Shown here piece by piece: positions 8,226-17,469 of a DNA stretch of 64,000 bases (within the stretch, counting starts at the first letter, position 1; each line of letters begins with the position of its first letter). The notes below the pieces were generated by a model. That model was given only the letters and a program-made list of their open reading frames with translations, was not told the origin of the DNA and searched no databases. A program made the position numbers and the translations under genes. Location of the stretch: the NCBI RefSeq assembly GCF_900113285.1, contig NZ_FOOT01000001.1, positions 992,001 to 1,056,000 on the forward strand, in the 5' to 3' direction. Origin of the DNA: Pontibacter chinhatensis. GTDB lineage: Bacteria; Bacteroidota; Bacteroidia; Cytophagales; Hymenobacteraceae.

Positions 8226-9959
8226 ATGATTGAACCATCTGTAAAACAGAAGATTGACCAGTGGCTGGCCGGCAACTACGACGAAGCCACCAAACAAGAA
8301 ATAAGCGGCATGCTGGAGCGCGATGAGCACGAGGCGCTGTCGGATGCTTTCTATAAGGACCTGGAGTTCGGCACCGGCGGCCTGCGCGGCATTATGGGTG
8401 CGGGCAGCAACCGCATGAACCGCTATACGTTGGGAATGGCCACGCAGGGCCTTTGCAACTACCTGAAGCAGAACTTCCCGGGAGAGCAGGTAAAAGTGGC
8501 CATCGCCCACGACTGCCGCAACAACTCCGATGTCTTTGCCCGCATCGCTGCCGAGATTTTCTCTGCCAACGGCATTAAAGTATACTTGTTCGAGGCACTG
8601 CGCCCGACGCCGGAGCTCTCGTTTGCCATCCGTCACCTGGGTTGCCAGAGCGGTGTGGTGGTAACGGCATCGCACAATCCCAAAGAGTATAACGGCTATA
8701 AAGTATACTGGAACGATGGCGCGCAGGTAACGACCCCGCACGACAAAAACATCATCTCCGAGGTAAACAAGATCACCAGCATCGATGAGGTGAAGTTTGA
8801 GCCCAACCCGGAGCTTATCGAGCTGATCAGCACGGAGCTGGATGAGGCCTACATGCAGCAGGTGCAGCAGCTGTCCATCTCGCAGGAGGCCATCCAGCGC
8901 CAGCACGACCTGAAGATCGTTTTCTCCTCCATCCATGGCACGGGCATCGTGCTGGTGCCGGAGGTGCTCAAGCGCTTTGGCTTTACGAACGTGCACGTGG
9001 TGCAGGAGCAGGCCGAGCCGAACGGAGACTTCCCAACCGTAGTATACCCGAACCCGGAGGAAAAAGAAGCCATGACGCTGGCCCTGAACAAGGCGCGTGA
9101 AATTGACGCCGATCTGGTGCTGGCCACCGACCCGGACTCTGACCGCGTGGGCATCGCCGTGAAAAACCAGGATGGCGAGTTTGTGCTCCTGAACGGTAAC
9201 CAGACCGGCGCGCTGCTGATAAACTACCTGCTGCAGGCTTGGCAAAAAGCCAATAAACTAACCGGCAAGGAGTACGTGGTAAAGACCATCGTAACCACTG
9301 ACCTGATCAAGGAAATCGCCGACAGCTACAATGTAACCATGTACGAGACCCTGACCGGCTTTAAGTACATCGCGCAGCTTATCCGCGAGAAGGAAGGCCA
9401 GGAAGTATACATTGGCGGCGGTGAGGAAAGCTACGGCTACATGATCGGCGACTTCGTACGCGACAAGGATGCTATCTCGGCCTGCGCCCTGATTGCTGAA
9501 ATGGCTGCCGTGGCCAAGGACAATGGCCAGACGCTGTTTGAGATGATGGTGGAGATGTACACCAAGTATAACTTCTACAAAGAGGAGCTGGTTTCGTTCA
9601 CGAAGAAGGGGCAACGCGGCGCGGAGGAAATCCAGCAGATGATGGCCGACATGCGCAGCAACCCGCCCAAGCAGCTCGGTGGCTCTGACGTAGTAGAGGT
9701 ACACGACTACAAGATGAGCACCCGCAAAGTGTTGCTCAGCGGCGAGGAGCACAAGCTGCTACTCGAGAGCTCGAACGTGCTGCAGTACCTGACCGAGGAC
9801 GGCACCAAAGTATCGGCGCGCCCATCCGGCACCGAGCCAAAGATCAAGTTCTACATCAGCGTGAAAGAACCGCTGGCCTCTACTGAGGCGTACGAGGCGA
9901 CAGAGCAGAAGCTGAACCAAAAAATAGAGCAAATCCTGAAAGACCTGAAGCTGAAATAA
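8226..9959 (+). CDS. Phosphoglucomutase/phosphomannomutase-family phosphohexomutase
   Basis: 577 residues, matching the long PgcA-like bacterial form of the alpha-D-phosphohexomutases. The active-site phosphoserine is in TASHNP (Ser149). The Mg-binding loop is DPDSDR (Asp302, Asp304, Asp306). The sugar-binding loop is GGGEESYG, and the phosphate-binding loop RPSGTEPK lies near the C-terminus. It interconverts glucose-1-P and glucose-6-P (or the mannose equivalents), a cytosolic step feeding glycogen and cell-surface sugar synthesis. The coding strand contains four AAGTATA words, two of them as AAA GTA TAC (Lys-Val-Tyr). Monocistronic, with a strong terminator right after. Confidence 0.93.
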   Translation: MIEPSVKQKIDQWLAGNYDEATKQEISGMLERDEHEALSDAFYKDLEFGTGGLRGIMGAGSNRMNRYTLGMATQGLCNYLKQNFPGEQVKVAIAHDCRNNSDVFARIAAEIFSANGIKVYLFEALRPTPELSFAIRHLGCQSGVVVTASHNPKEYNGYKVYWNDGAQVTTPHDKNIISEVNKITSIDEVKFEPNPELIELISTELDEAYMQQVQQLSISQEAIQRQHDLKIVFSSIHGTGIVLVPEVLKRFGFTNVHVVQEQAEPNGDFPTVVYPNPEEKEAMTLALNKAREIDADLVLATDPDSDRVGIAVKNQDGEFVLLNGNQTGALLINYLLQAWQKANKLTGKEYVVKTIVTTDLIKEIADSYNVTMYETLTGFKYIAQLIREKEGQEVYIGGGEESYGYMIGDFVRDKDAISACALIAEMAAVAKDNGQTLFEMMVEMYTKYNFYKEELVSFTKKGQRGAEEIQQMMADMRSNPPKQLGGSDVVEVHDYKMSTRKVLLSGEEHKLLLESSNVLQYLTEDGTKVSARPSGTEPKIKFYISVKEPLASTEAYEATEQKLNQKIEQILKDLKLK

Positions 9960-9990
9960 CCCCTTTCCTGCTGTTACAGCAACGTGCACA

Positions 9991-10026
9991 AAAAAAGCCG
10001 CCTGATTAAAGTCAGGCGGCTTTTTT
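9991..10026. terminator. Bidirectional intrinsic terminator
   Basis: Perfect inverted repeat AAAAAAGCCGCCTGA (9991-10005) / TCAGGCGGCTTTTTT (10012-10026) with a 6-nt loop. Serves the phosphohexomutase gene and, in the other direction, the minus-strand CZB-like gene, whose stop at 10025-10027 overlaps its edge. Confidence 0.9.
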
Positions 10027-10381
10027 ATGCATTATCTTTCAGTCGGTTCTCCAGCCTGGCCAGCAGTTCCAGAAACCTATCGGAGTTAAGCTCAACGCTT
10101 TTCATTCCCTCGTGTGCCTGGTCTATCTTTCCGCCTTTATACAGGCTGAACAGCTGGTGCGCGGTGTTATTTAACTCCTGGTGCACCGTAACAAGCTCAT
10201 GCAACTCTGGCTCATTCAGATACCTTACCCTCCCTACCGTCGAGAACCATTGATGAACGGGCCCAGCGCGCGAGAAAAAGGTCTCATCGTACACGCCTCC
10301 ATAAAGCACGGATCGTACTTTGGATTTGTATAGGATGTGCTTTATCCTAAGCTGTTGAAAATCTATTTGCGCTAAATTCAT
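10025..10381 (-). CDS. CZB-like (chemoreceptor zinc-binding) domain protein
   Basis: 118 residues, all helical. The pattern matches the CZB domain: an N-terminal His (RIKHILYKSKVR), a central aromatic segment at the usual Cys-x-x-Gly-x-Trp position, and a distal HELVTVHQELNNTAH helix followed by LYKGG and a final helix. Unlike classical CZB domains, the central Cys is absent (GPVHQWFSTVG), and a His next to it might replace it. Such domains sense zinc or redox state in chemoreceptors and diguanylate cyclases; here it is free-standing. It ends 44 bp after a PAS-only protein on the same strand, suggesting a shared signalling task. Confidence 0.55.
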   Translation of the reverse strand: MNLAQIDFQQLRIKHILYKSKVRSVLYGGVYDETFFSRAGPVHQWFSTVGRVRYLNEPELHELVTVHQELNNTAHQLFSLYKGGKIDQAHEGMKSVELNSDRFLELLARLENRLKDNA

Positions 10382-10425
10382 CTACCGGATCCTTCTAACC
10401 TTCGCTTTGCCCCTATCCTTATACT

Positions 10426-11676
10426 TTATGCAAGCCCCTGTAGCTTTTTCCTGAACAACACCTGTTCGGTTACCTCGTAGGCAAAGACGAGGATGCTTGT
10501 AACCTCATCCCTCTCGTAGATAGCCTGGTAAATAAAGGTGATGTATATTTCTTCCAGCTGCCCATTATTCTGTCTGTCGAGCTTAACGAGAGTTTCCTCC
10601 GCCACGAACTCTTTCCCCGTTTCGTAGACGTTGTCCAGCAAATCTACAAAGCCCTGGTTAATTACTTCAGGCAGTGCCTCAGCAACCGTCTTACCAACCA
10701 GCTGCCGATTAGGGAACAGCATCTGATATTTTTCATTGACCAGTTCAAAGCGGTGCTCAGGCCCTTCCAGCACACAGAACATGGCCGGAGCCTTCATGAT
10801 GAGCCGCTCCAGTATCCCCCGTCGCGACTCTGCTTTCTCATAAGCCAGCTTAACCTGGTCCGCCAGCAGGGCCATCTGCTCATTGGTTTCGAGCAGCTCC
10901 TGCACCAGCTTGCGTGTCTCGTGGATGTCTGTCGAACTGCCCACCCACATGGTGATGTTTCCTTCCTTGTCCTTCATGGGCAGCGAGCGGCAAAGGTGCC
11001 AGCGGTATACGCCGTTCTTATCACGCTTTCGGAGCTCAACCTGCATAGGCTCGCCTGACTTCATGGAGCTTTCCCATTTGGCAGCTGTGGAAGCCAAATC
11101 CTCCGGGTGAATGATGTCCTGCCATCCCTCCTCCAGGAGTGTAGGCAACGGAATCCCGGTATACTCTTCCCAGCGTCTGTTAAAGTAGGTTAGCTTGCCC
11201 GCACCATCGGTTGTGAAAATAAGCTGCGGCATGGCCTCTGCCATAAAGCGGTACTCTTCTCTTGTGGCGCTCAGCGCATCCTTTGCCCTCTCCCGCTCCG
11301 TCACATCCGAGGTGTGTTGAATAATGTAAAGCACCTGTCCCTGCTCATCCAGCACCGGCGTATGCGAAGCTTCCCAATAGCGCACATCGTAGCTTCCGTC
11401 TGGCTTCACCAGATCGTAGCGGATAACGTCCAAGTAATCTACTTGGCGGGTGCTCAAGGCTTTGTCCAGCGATTTGCGCACCTTATTTTCCTCGTAAGAC
11501 ACATCGCGCTCCGGGTAGGCCTCCAACAGAAACTTCAGGCCGAGTATATCCTCCCGTTTGCGCATGGTAAGTTGCAGGTAATAATCGGTGGCGGCCAGGA
11601 TGGGGTAATCATATTCCGGCGCCACTACCACCAGGGCTTCTGGTATACTTGCAAATAGCTTTTCAAAATTCATCAT
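10426..11676 (-). CDS. Multi-PAS sensory protein without an output domain
   Basis: 416 residues from the ATG at 11676 (a GTG 15 bases upstream is also open). Three PAS units: about 5-125 with a PAC tail (VLYIIQHTSDVTERERAKDAL), about 135-260 of the PAS_3 type (FNRRWEEYTGIP, WQDIIHPEDLA, WVGSSTDIHETR), and about 290-410 (EGPEHRFELVNEKYQMLFPNRQ). A coiled linker lies between the second and third. The frame stops 10 residues after the last PAS, just where a histidine kinase core would normally begin. The TAA stop overlaps an AAAGTATAA word. It may act by partner binding or be a shortened sensor kinase. No kinase remnant follows; a CZB-like gene comes next. Confidence 0.8.
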   Translation of the reverse strand: MMNFEKLFASIPEALVVVAPEYDYPILAATDYYLQLTMRKREDILGLKFLLEAYPERDVSYEENKVRKSLDKALSTRQVDYLDVIRYDLVKPDGSYDVRYWEASHTPVLDEQGQVLYIIQHTSDVTERERAKDALSATREEYRFMAEAMPQLIFTTDGAGKLTYFNRRWEEYTGIPLPTLLEEGWQDIIHPEDLASTAAKWESSMKSGEPMQVELRKRDKNGVYRWHLCRSLPMKDKEGNITMWVGSSTDIHETRKLVQELLETNEQMALLADQVKLAYEKAESRRGILERLIMKAPAMFCVLEGPEHRFELVNEKYQMLFPNRQLVGKTVAEALPEVINQGFVDLLDNVYETGKEFVAEETLVKLDRQNNGQLEEIYITFIYQAIYERDEVTSILVFAYEVTEQVLFRKKLQGLA

Positions 11677-11919
11677 ACAGGCAGGTGTCACGCTCTAAAA
11701 GCAAATAAGTATAAAGTTAAGCAGGAAAAACCGTACTACAAGCTGCTCAACGCTGAAAGCGGCAAAGTGTTCTGGGTTTTGTATCCTTTGTTCTGAATTT
11801 GTGCCGCTGGTTTCCCGAAGTAAAAACCGTCGGTTCCGGGCCACATCCATACTTAAAAATAACTTTTGCGCGATTATACGCTTACCTTAGTAGAGACATA
11901 TCAAATAGTATTCGACACC

Positions 11920-12507
11920 ATGAGCGACCTTTTTCAAAGTATAAAGCAGGTAATTGAGACGCGCCGCACCACCAAGCCGCCCAAAATGAACGGGCAGCGC
12001 ATCCCCGACGAGCAAATCATGCAACTGCTGCAGCTTGCCGATTGGGCCCCCACCCACGGGCATACAGAGCCCTGGCGCTTTATAGTTTACTCGGATGAAG
12101 CCCGTCAGCACTTATGCCAGCAGCACGCCGAACTATACAAACAGCATTTGCCAGCCGATAAATTTATCCAGGACAAGTATGAAAAGCTTCGGCACATGGG
12201 CGATCAGGCATCGCACATCCTGGTATCCTACATGCGCCGCGGCGACCTGCCTAAAATTCCGGAGTTGGAGGAGATTGCCGCCGCCTCCTGCGCCATTCAG
12301 AACCTGCTGCTGGGTGCCAGCGCCTTGGGGCTGGCCAGCTACTGGGGATCGGGCGGCATGGCCTACCACCCCGCCATGAAAAAGCACCTGCAGTTGCGGG
12401 AGCAGGATATCGTGCTGGGCATCCTGTACCTGGGCTGTGCCGACAACGCCGCGCACCCGGGCAAACGCCAGGTGCCACTCGAAGAGAAAGTAAGCTGGGT
12501 GAGGTAG
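11920..12507 (+). CDS. Nitroreductase-family NAD(P)H:FMN oxidoreductase
   Basis: 195 residues from the ATG at 11920, preferred over an upstream start that would add an unlikely leader. Nitroreductase fold: the N-terminal RRTTKPPKMN loop binds the FMN phosphate, WAPTHGHTEPWRFIVY is the conserved dimer/FMN segment, and the AAASCAIQNLLLGASALGLASYWGSGG helix (residues about 126-153) is the other flavin contact. Best resemblance is to the small YdjA-like subgroup. Predicted to reduce nitro-compounds or quinones with NAD(P)H in the cytosol; the physiological substrate is unknown. An AAAGTATAAA word lies across codons 7-10. Confidence 0.85.
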   Translation: MSDLFQSIKQVIETRRTTKPPKMNGQRIPDEQIMQLLQLADWAPTHGHTEPWRFIVYSDEARQHLCQQHAELYKQHLPADKFIQDKYEKLRHMGDQASHILVSYMRRGDLPKIPELEEIAAASCAIQNLLLGASALGLASYWGSGGMAYHPAMKKHLQLREQDIVLGILYLGCADNAAHPGKRQVPLEEKVSWVR

Positions 12508-12572
12508 TAATTGTGCAAACGCCTGCGTGTCATTTCTTTCGCCTCTGGCGCACATCACTATAGGCAAAACAC

Positions 12573-12580
12573 TATATTTG
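12573..12580 (+). promoter_or_regulatory. Candidate -7 element (TAnnTTTG) upstream of pgk
   Basis: TATATTTG fits the Bacteroidota sigma-ABfr -7 consensus TAnnTTTG exactly. It lies about 69 bp before the pgk ATG. No clear TTG at -33 is seen, so support is only from the -7 box and position. Confidence 0.45.
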
Positions 12581-12648
12581 TAGGGTAACAAAAACAACGC
12601 TATTCACGAACAACGAGTAACGCTTTCACAATTAAACCATACCCAAAC

Positions 12649-13851
12649 ATGACAAGGAATATAGACGAGTATAACTTCGCCGGCAAAAAGGCACTGGTGC
12701 GCGTGGACTTCAACGTACCCCTCGACAAGGATTACAGGATTACTGACGACACCCGCATCCGCGCGGCAGTGCCCACCATCCAGAAAATCCTGAACGATGG
12801 CGGTGCCGTGATCCTGATGTCGCACCTGGGCCGCCCCAAGAGCGGGCCGGAGGAGAAATTCTCGCTGCGCCACCTGGTGCCGCGCCTGGAGCAGGAGTTT
12901 CACACCCGCGTGGCCTTCGCCCCTGACTGTGTAGGCCCGGAGGCAGCGCAAATGGCACAGGAACTGCAGCCTGGCGAAATACTGCTGCTCGAGAACCTGC
13001 GCTTCCATAAGGAGGAGGAAAAAGGAGATGCCGAGTTTGCCAGAGCCCTCTCCACCCTGGGTGATGTGTATGTGAACGATGCCTTCGGCACGGCTCACCG
13101 CGAACATGCCTCCACGGCCGTTATCGCGCGCTACTTCCCGAACGACAAGATGATGGGCTACGTGATGCAGTCCGAGTTGGATAATGCCCGAAAGGTGCTG
13201 GAAAATGCCGAGCGTCCTTTCACTGCCATCATGGGCGGCGCCAAAATATCTGACAAGATTCTGATCATCGAGAAACTGCTCGACCGCGTGGACAACCTGC
13301 TCATTGGCGGAGGCATGGCTTATACTTTCGTGAAGGCTGACGGGGGCGAGATCGGTTCCTCTCTGGTGGAGGAAGACAAGCTGGACCTGGCCAACGACCT
13401 CATCCGCATAGCCAAGGAGAAGGGCGTGAACATCATGATTCCGGTGGACTCTGTGATTGCCGATGCCTTCAGCAACGATGCCAATATCGACACCAAACTT
13501 AGCCACCACATCCCGCAGAACTGGATGGGCCTGGACATTGGGCCGGAGTCGCGCGAGCTGTATGCGGACGTTATCGCCAACTCCAAAACCATTCTTTGGA
13601 ATGGTCCGATGGGCGTGTTCGAGATGTCGAACTTCTCGGTGGGCACGGAGGCGGTAGCTGATGCCGTGGTGGCCGCCACAGCCAAAGGCGCTTACTCGCT
13701 GATAGGTGGTGGAGACTCTGCGGCAGCTGTGAACAAGCTGGGTTACGCCGGTCGCGTGTCCTATATCTCCACGGGAGGAGGCGCCTTGCTGGAGTACATG
13801 GAAGGTAAAACCTTGCCGGGTGTAGCTGCCATCGAGCGAACCGACTACTAA
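12649..13851 (+). CDS. pgk: Phosphoglycerate kinase
   Basis: 400 residues, normal length. Signatures in order: RVDFNVPL near residue 22, SHLGRPK around 60, [14 protein letters not shown] around 143, [10 protein letters not shown] around 195, WNGPMGVFE around 318 and GGGDSAAAV around 350 (nucleotide site). It makes 3-phosphoglycerate and ATP from 1,3-bisphosphoglycerate in glycolysis. It stands alone here; no other glycolytic gene adjoins. ATG at 12649. Terminator-like hairpin follows at 13868-13919. Confidence 0.97.
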   Translation: MTRNIDEYNFAGKKALVRVDFNVPLDKDYRITDDTRIRAAVPTIQKILNDGGAVILMSHLGRPKSGPEEKFSLRHLVPRLEQEFHTRVAFAPDCVGPEAAQMAQELQPGEILLLENLRFHKEEEKGDAEFARALSTLGDVYVNDAFGTAHREHASTAVIARYFPNDKMMGYVMQSELDNARKVLENAERPFTAIMGGAKISDKILIIEKLLDRVDNLLIGGGMAYTFVKADGGEIGSSLVEEDKLDLANDLIRIAKEKGVNIMIPVDSVIADAFSNDANIDTKLSHHIPQNWMGLDIGPESRELYADVIANSKTILWNGPMGVFEMSNFSVGTEAVADAVVAATAKGAYSLIGGGDSAAAVNKLGYAGRVSYISTGGGALLEYMEGKTLPGVAAIERTDY

Positions 13852-13867
13852 TTTTCTTAAAGTATAC

Positions 13868-13919
13868 GCCAGGTAAATTATGGCCGGCAAGCCCGCCTGT
13901 AGTTTACCTGGCTTTGTTT
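13868..13919 (+). terminator. Hairpin terminator after pgk
   Basis: Inverted repeat GCCAGGTAAA (13868-13877) / TTTACCTGGC (13903-13912) followed by TTTGTTTG. The loop is 25 nt and holds a GGCCGGC core. An AAAGTATAC word precedes the left arm. Confidence 0.55.
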
Positions 13920-14020
13920 GTACCTTAATGAGTATTTACTCACATGCCGCTTTTTTTCATGTATAAAAGCGGTCCTAAAGTCGCCGATGTTTGGTAACTT
14001 TAGTGCAAGACAACATGCTT

Positions 14021-15310
14021 ATGAGTACCTACAACACAACCTATAAAACAGCCGAAGAAGCCCTGGCTGTTATCAAGTCCGGCGACCGGGTGTTCATCCA
14101 AGGCAGCGCTGCCACACCGCAGTACCTGGTGCGCAAGCTGGCCGAGCGGGCCGACGAACTGCGCGGCGTGGAGCTGGTAACTATCACCACCTACGGCGAG
14201 TTTCCGCTGGCAGAGGAGCGCTACAAAGACTCCTTCTTCATCAACTCCCTGTTTGTATCGGCTAACGTGCGCGATGCCGTTAACTCCGGCCGCGGCGACT
14301 ACGTGCCCATTTTCCTGAGCGAAATTCCACGCCTGTTCAGGTCTGGTCTGATGCCGCTGGACGTGGCCATTGTACACGTATCGCCGCCTGACCGCCACGG
14401 CTACTGCTCGCTGGGTGTATCGGTCGATATTACCCGGGAGGCCGTACTGAACGCCAAGCACGTGATCGCCCAGGTAAACCCGCAAATGCCGCGCACCCAC
14501 GGTGACGGCCTGATCCACATGAAGCGTTTCGACGTGCTGGTGGAGGTAGACGAGGCCCTGCCGGAGGTGGACTACAGCCTGCGCGTAACGGAGAAGGAAA
14601 AAACCATTGCCCGCTACATTGCCGAAATGGTGGAAGACGGGGCTACCCTGCAGATGGGCATCGGCGCCATACCCGATGCCGTGCTCAGCAGCCTGACCAA
14701 CCACAAGGCGCTGGGCATCCATACTGAGATGATGTCGAACGGGGTGATGGAGCTGGTGGAGAAAGGCGTAATCACCAACGAGCACAAGTACCGACACCCG
14801 GGTCGCATTGCCACGGGCTTTATAGTGGGGCACCGCAAGTTCTACGACTTTGTGGATGACAACCCGCTCATCCTGATGCAGCGCACCGACTACGTGAACG
14901 ATGTGACCATTATCCGCTCCAACCCGAAGGTAACGGCTATTAACAGTGCGATTGAGATAGACCTGACAGGCCAGGTAGTGGCTGATACCATTGGCAAGCA
15001 CCAGTTCTCCGGCATCGGCGGGCAGATGGACTTTATCCGTGGAGCGGCCTTGTCCGAGGGCGGAAAGCCTATCATCGCGCTGCCTTCGGTAACAAACAAA
15101 GGCATTTCCAGAATTACCCCGCTGATAAACGAAGGGGCTGCCGTGACGACTACCCGCGCGCACGTGCATTATGTGGTGACCGAGTATGGCGTGGCCTACC
15201 TGTATGGCAAAAACCTGCGCCAGCGGGCCAAGGCCCTTATCAACATTGCTCACCCGGACCACCGCGAGCGGCTGGAGCGTGAGGCTGTGGAGCGCTACGG
15301 CTATTTATAA
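14021..15310 (+). CDS. Acetyl-CoA hydrolase/transferase family (4-hydroxybutyrate CoA-transferase-like)
   Basis: 429 residues from ATG 14021 (an ATG at 14015 adds two residues). Two-lobed CoA-transferase fold. The catalytic glutamate is in GIHTEMMSNG (Glu236), which forms the glutamyl-CoA thioester. QMGIGAIPDAVL and FSGIGGQMDFIRGA are the CoA-binding glycine loops of the family. It probably moves CoA between acetyl-CoA and a short-chain acid such as butyrate, 4-hydroxybutyrate or succinate; the exact acid cannot be chosen from sequence. Followed by a clear terminator, so monocistronic. Confidence 0.88.
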   Translation: MSTYNTTYKTAEEALAVIKSGDRVFIQGSAATPQYLVRKLAERADELRGVELVTITTYGEFPLAEERYKDSFFINSLFVSANVRDAVNSGRGDYVPIFLSEIPRLFRSGLMPLDVAIVHVSPPDRHGYCSLGVSVDITREAVLNAKHVIAQVNPQMPRTHGDGLIHMKRFDVLVEVDEALPEVDYSLRVTEKEKTIARYIAEMVEDGATLQMGIGAIPDAVLSSLTNHKALGIHTEMMSNGVMELVEKGVITNEHKYRHPGRIATGFIVGHRKFYDFVDDNPLILMQRTDYVNDVTIIRSNPKVTAINSAIEIDLTGQVVADTIGKHQFSGIGGQMDFIRGAALSEGGKPIIALPSVTNKGISRITPLINEGAAVTTTRAHVHYVVTEYGVAYLYGKNLRQRAKALINIAHPDHRERLEREAVERYGYL

Positions 15311-15330
15311 CAGATACAAAATCAAAGTAT

Positions 15331-15369
15331 AAACCACCCTGCTACCTGAAAATGGCAGGGTGGTTTTTT
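15331..15369 (+). terminator. Intrinsic terminator after the CoA-transferase gene
   Basis: Perfect 12-bp stem AAACCACCCTGC (15331-15342) / GCAGGGTGGTTT (15355-15366) followed by a T-run. The left arm is fused to an AAAGTATAAA word (15324-15333), which here lacks its inverted partner. Confidence 0.88.
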
Positions 15370-15497
15370 CATTTGCAGCTTTCCATCCCTTATTACAGGG
15401 ATTTACCCTGCACAGCGAAAAATGCAAGTGTTCCGTATAGCAGGGAAAGTATAAAATCAAGGACTCTTCAGATCATCAACCTTTTAACACACAGGAT

Positions 15498-16889
15498 ATG
15501 CAGCACACACTACACGCTTACCTTCTGAAACTGGTTTTCTCCTGCCTGTTTATACTTTCAGCAAGTATGGTGCAGGCGCAGGAGGCGGTAAACTCGGCTA
15601 ACCGGGAAATTGTGTTTCGCGCTGTGCATGTGGTGCCAATGGACAAGGAGCAAGTGCTGCAGAACCAGGATGTCGTGGTGAAGGACGGCAAGATTACCGC
15701 CTTGGGCAGTACGGGAAAGGTGAAGTATGGCAAGGGAGCCCTGGTAGTAGATGCCAAAGGAAAATACCTGATGCCCGGGCTGGCTGAGATGCATGCGCAC
15801 GTGCCTCCTGTAGATGACCTGGAACCGATGAAGGAAGTTGTCCGGCTGTTCGCCCTGAAGGGCGTGACGACCATCCGGGGCATGCTGGGCCACCCGCGCC
15901 ACCTGGAGCTGCGCAGCATGATTGAGAAGGGAGAGTTACTGAGCCCGCGCTTTTATACTTCCGGCCCCTCGTTTAACGGCGGCAGCGTGAAGAGCCCTGA
16001 GCAAGGGGCAGAGATGGTGCGCCAGCAAAAGCAGGCAGGATACGACTTTCTGAAGCTACACCCGGGCCTGACGCCGGAAACCTTCGGAGCCATCGCCAAG
16101 GCAGCCAAAGCTGAGGATATTCCCTTTGCCGGGCATGTGTCGTATGAAGTAGGCGTGTGGCGCGCCATTGAGGCCGGCTATGCAACCATTGATCACCTGG
16201 ATGGCTTTGTGGAGAGCCTCATACCGAACCTGGAAAGTATACCCGAGCAGGAAGCAGGTTTGTTTGCCATGTTCATTTCCGATCAGGCTGATGCGTCGCG
16301 TATCCCCAAACTCGTAAGTGCTTTGCGGGAAAAGAACATCTGGGTGGTGCCCACGCAGGCGCTGGCCGAACGCTGGATTGCCGCCGACAAAGCCCCCGAG
16401 CAGCTTCGCAAGAGTCCGGAGATGATCTACATGAACCCAAAGACACTGGACAGCTGGGTAGCCACCAAACAAAAGTATATGGCGCATCCGCAGTATGATC
16501 CGGCAGCCATCGACCGCTACATGCAACTGCGCCGCAAACTGATTTACGAGTGCCAGAAGAATGGTGTCGGGCTGTTGCTGGGCTCCGATGCGCCACAGGT
16601 TTTTAACGTACCGGGTTTCTCCACGCACCAGGAACTGGAATACTTGGTTGATGCCGGCCTGACTCCCTACGAAGCACTTCAGACCGGGACAATAAACGTC
16701 GGCAAGTTCTACAACCGCCCAGACCTGGGGGTGCTAAAAGCTGGCGCTGTCGCTGACCTGATTCTGGTTGCAGGCAACCCGCTGGAGAACATCAGGGAGA
16801 CACAAAACATTGAGGGAGTGCTGGTAGGCAAGCAGTGGCTCCCGAAAGCGTACATCGATCAGGAACTGAAGAAGCTGGAGAAGCGGTAG
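15498..16889 (+). CDS. Secreted amidohydrolase (imidazolonepropionase-like metal-dependent hydrolase)
   Basis: 463 residues with an N-terminal signal peptide (LVFSCLFILSASMVQAQ). Amidohydrolase TIM-barrel markers in order: HAH at His99/His101, a Lys in FLKLHPGL (about 190), His in FAGHVSYEVG (about 214), His in TIDHLDGF (about 234) and Asp in LLLGSDAPQVF (about 362). The C-terminal composite beta domain ends VADLILVAGNPLENI, as in the imidazolonepropionase/prolidase-like group. Acts outside the cytoplasm, probably on a cyclic amide or a peptide-like bond; the substrate is unknown. It has no operon partner. Confidence 0.88.
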   Translation: MQHTLHAYLLKLVFSCLFILSASMVQAQEAVNSANREIVFRAVHVVPMDKEQVLQNQDVVVKDGKITALGSTGKVKYGKGALVVDAKGKYLMPGLAEMHAHVPPVDDLEPMKEVVRLFALKGVTTIRGMLGHPRHLELRSMIEKGELLSPRFYTSGPSFNGGSVKSPEQGAEMVRQQKQAGYDFLKLHPGLTPETFGAIAKAAKAEDIPFAGHVSYEVGVWRAIEAGYATIDHLDGFVESLIPNLESIPEQEAGLFAMFISDQADASRIPKLVSALREKNIWVVPTQALAERWIAADKAPEQLRKSPEMIYMNPKTLDSWVATKQKYMAHPQYDPAAIDRYMQLRRKLIYECQKNGVGLLLGSDAPQVFNVPGFSTHQELEYLVDAGLTPYEALQTGTINVGKFYNRPDLGVLKAGAVADLILVAGNPLENIRETQNIEGVLVGKQWLPKAYIDQELKKLEKR

Positions 16890-16896
16890 GGCTCCC

Positions 16897-17424
16897 CTAC
16901 CCTTTCTCCTGGTGGAGCAGTATTTTTGCTGTTACCAACAACTGCCCCACGTGGCGCATGGTATGTTCGGCGGCATGGAAAAGCAGGCCCTGTACCGTAG
17001 AAGGCAATTGCTTCCGGCCCACGCCCCTGAAATCGGTGAGGGCACTTTCATCTATACTTTTAAGTTGCTCCAATGCCCTGTCTACCTGCTCATCATAAGC
17101 CTGTAGTAGGTCCTGCACGTGGTAAGCCTGGTTCTCGGCGGGCTTGCCCTCGGCGTACAAATAACTTAGCTGCTCCTCGGTGAGTTGCTGCCGCTGGGCA
17201 TAGGTGAAGAGCCGGTCGAGTACGCCTTTCAGGTGCTGCAGGTGGAAGCCCACAGAAGCCACGCCGGCCGGTCGTTCCCACAGCAGCTTGTCCGGGAAGC
17301 CTTCCAAGTAAGTATGCACCTCTTCCCTTGCCTGCAGCAGGGCGTGCGCCACGGGTTGCAACAGGGGCGGAATTCCTTCTACAGGCCCGCTCATCCAGGC
17401 CTCCGGTTTATTCTCTTTTGCCAT
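16897..17424 (-). CDS. DinB-like metal-binding protein
   Basis: 175 residues forming a four-helix bundle. The DinB metal triad is visible: His in GFHLQHLKG (about 62-66), and two His in LFHAAEHTMRHVGQL (about 151-159). Family members include thiol-dependent transferases and damage-induced proteins of unknown activity. Its end is 7 bp from the converging amidohydrolase, with no hairpin between them. Start ATG at 17424. The next gene upstream on this strand is a DUF218/YdcF-like protein 45 bp away. Confidence 0.8.
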   Translation of the reverse strand: MAKENKPEAWMSGPVEGIPPLLQPVAHALLQAREEVHTYLEGFPDKLLWERPAGVASVGFHLQHLKGVLDRLFTYAQRQQLTEEQLSYLYAEGKPAENQAYHVQDLLQAYDEQVDRALEQLKSIDESALTDFRGVGRKQLPSTVQGLLFHAAEHTMRHVGQLLVTAKILLHQEKG

Positions 17425-17469
17425 ACGTTTATACTTTCGGATGTGGATTATACTTACGGATGCCCGGAA

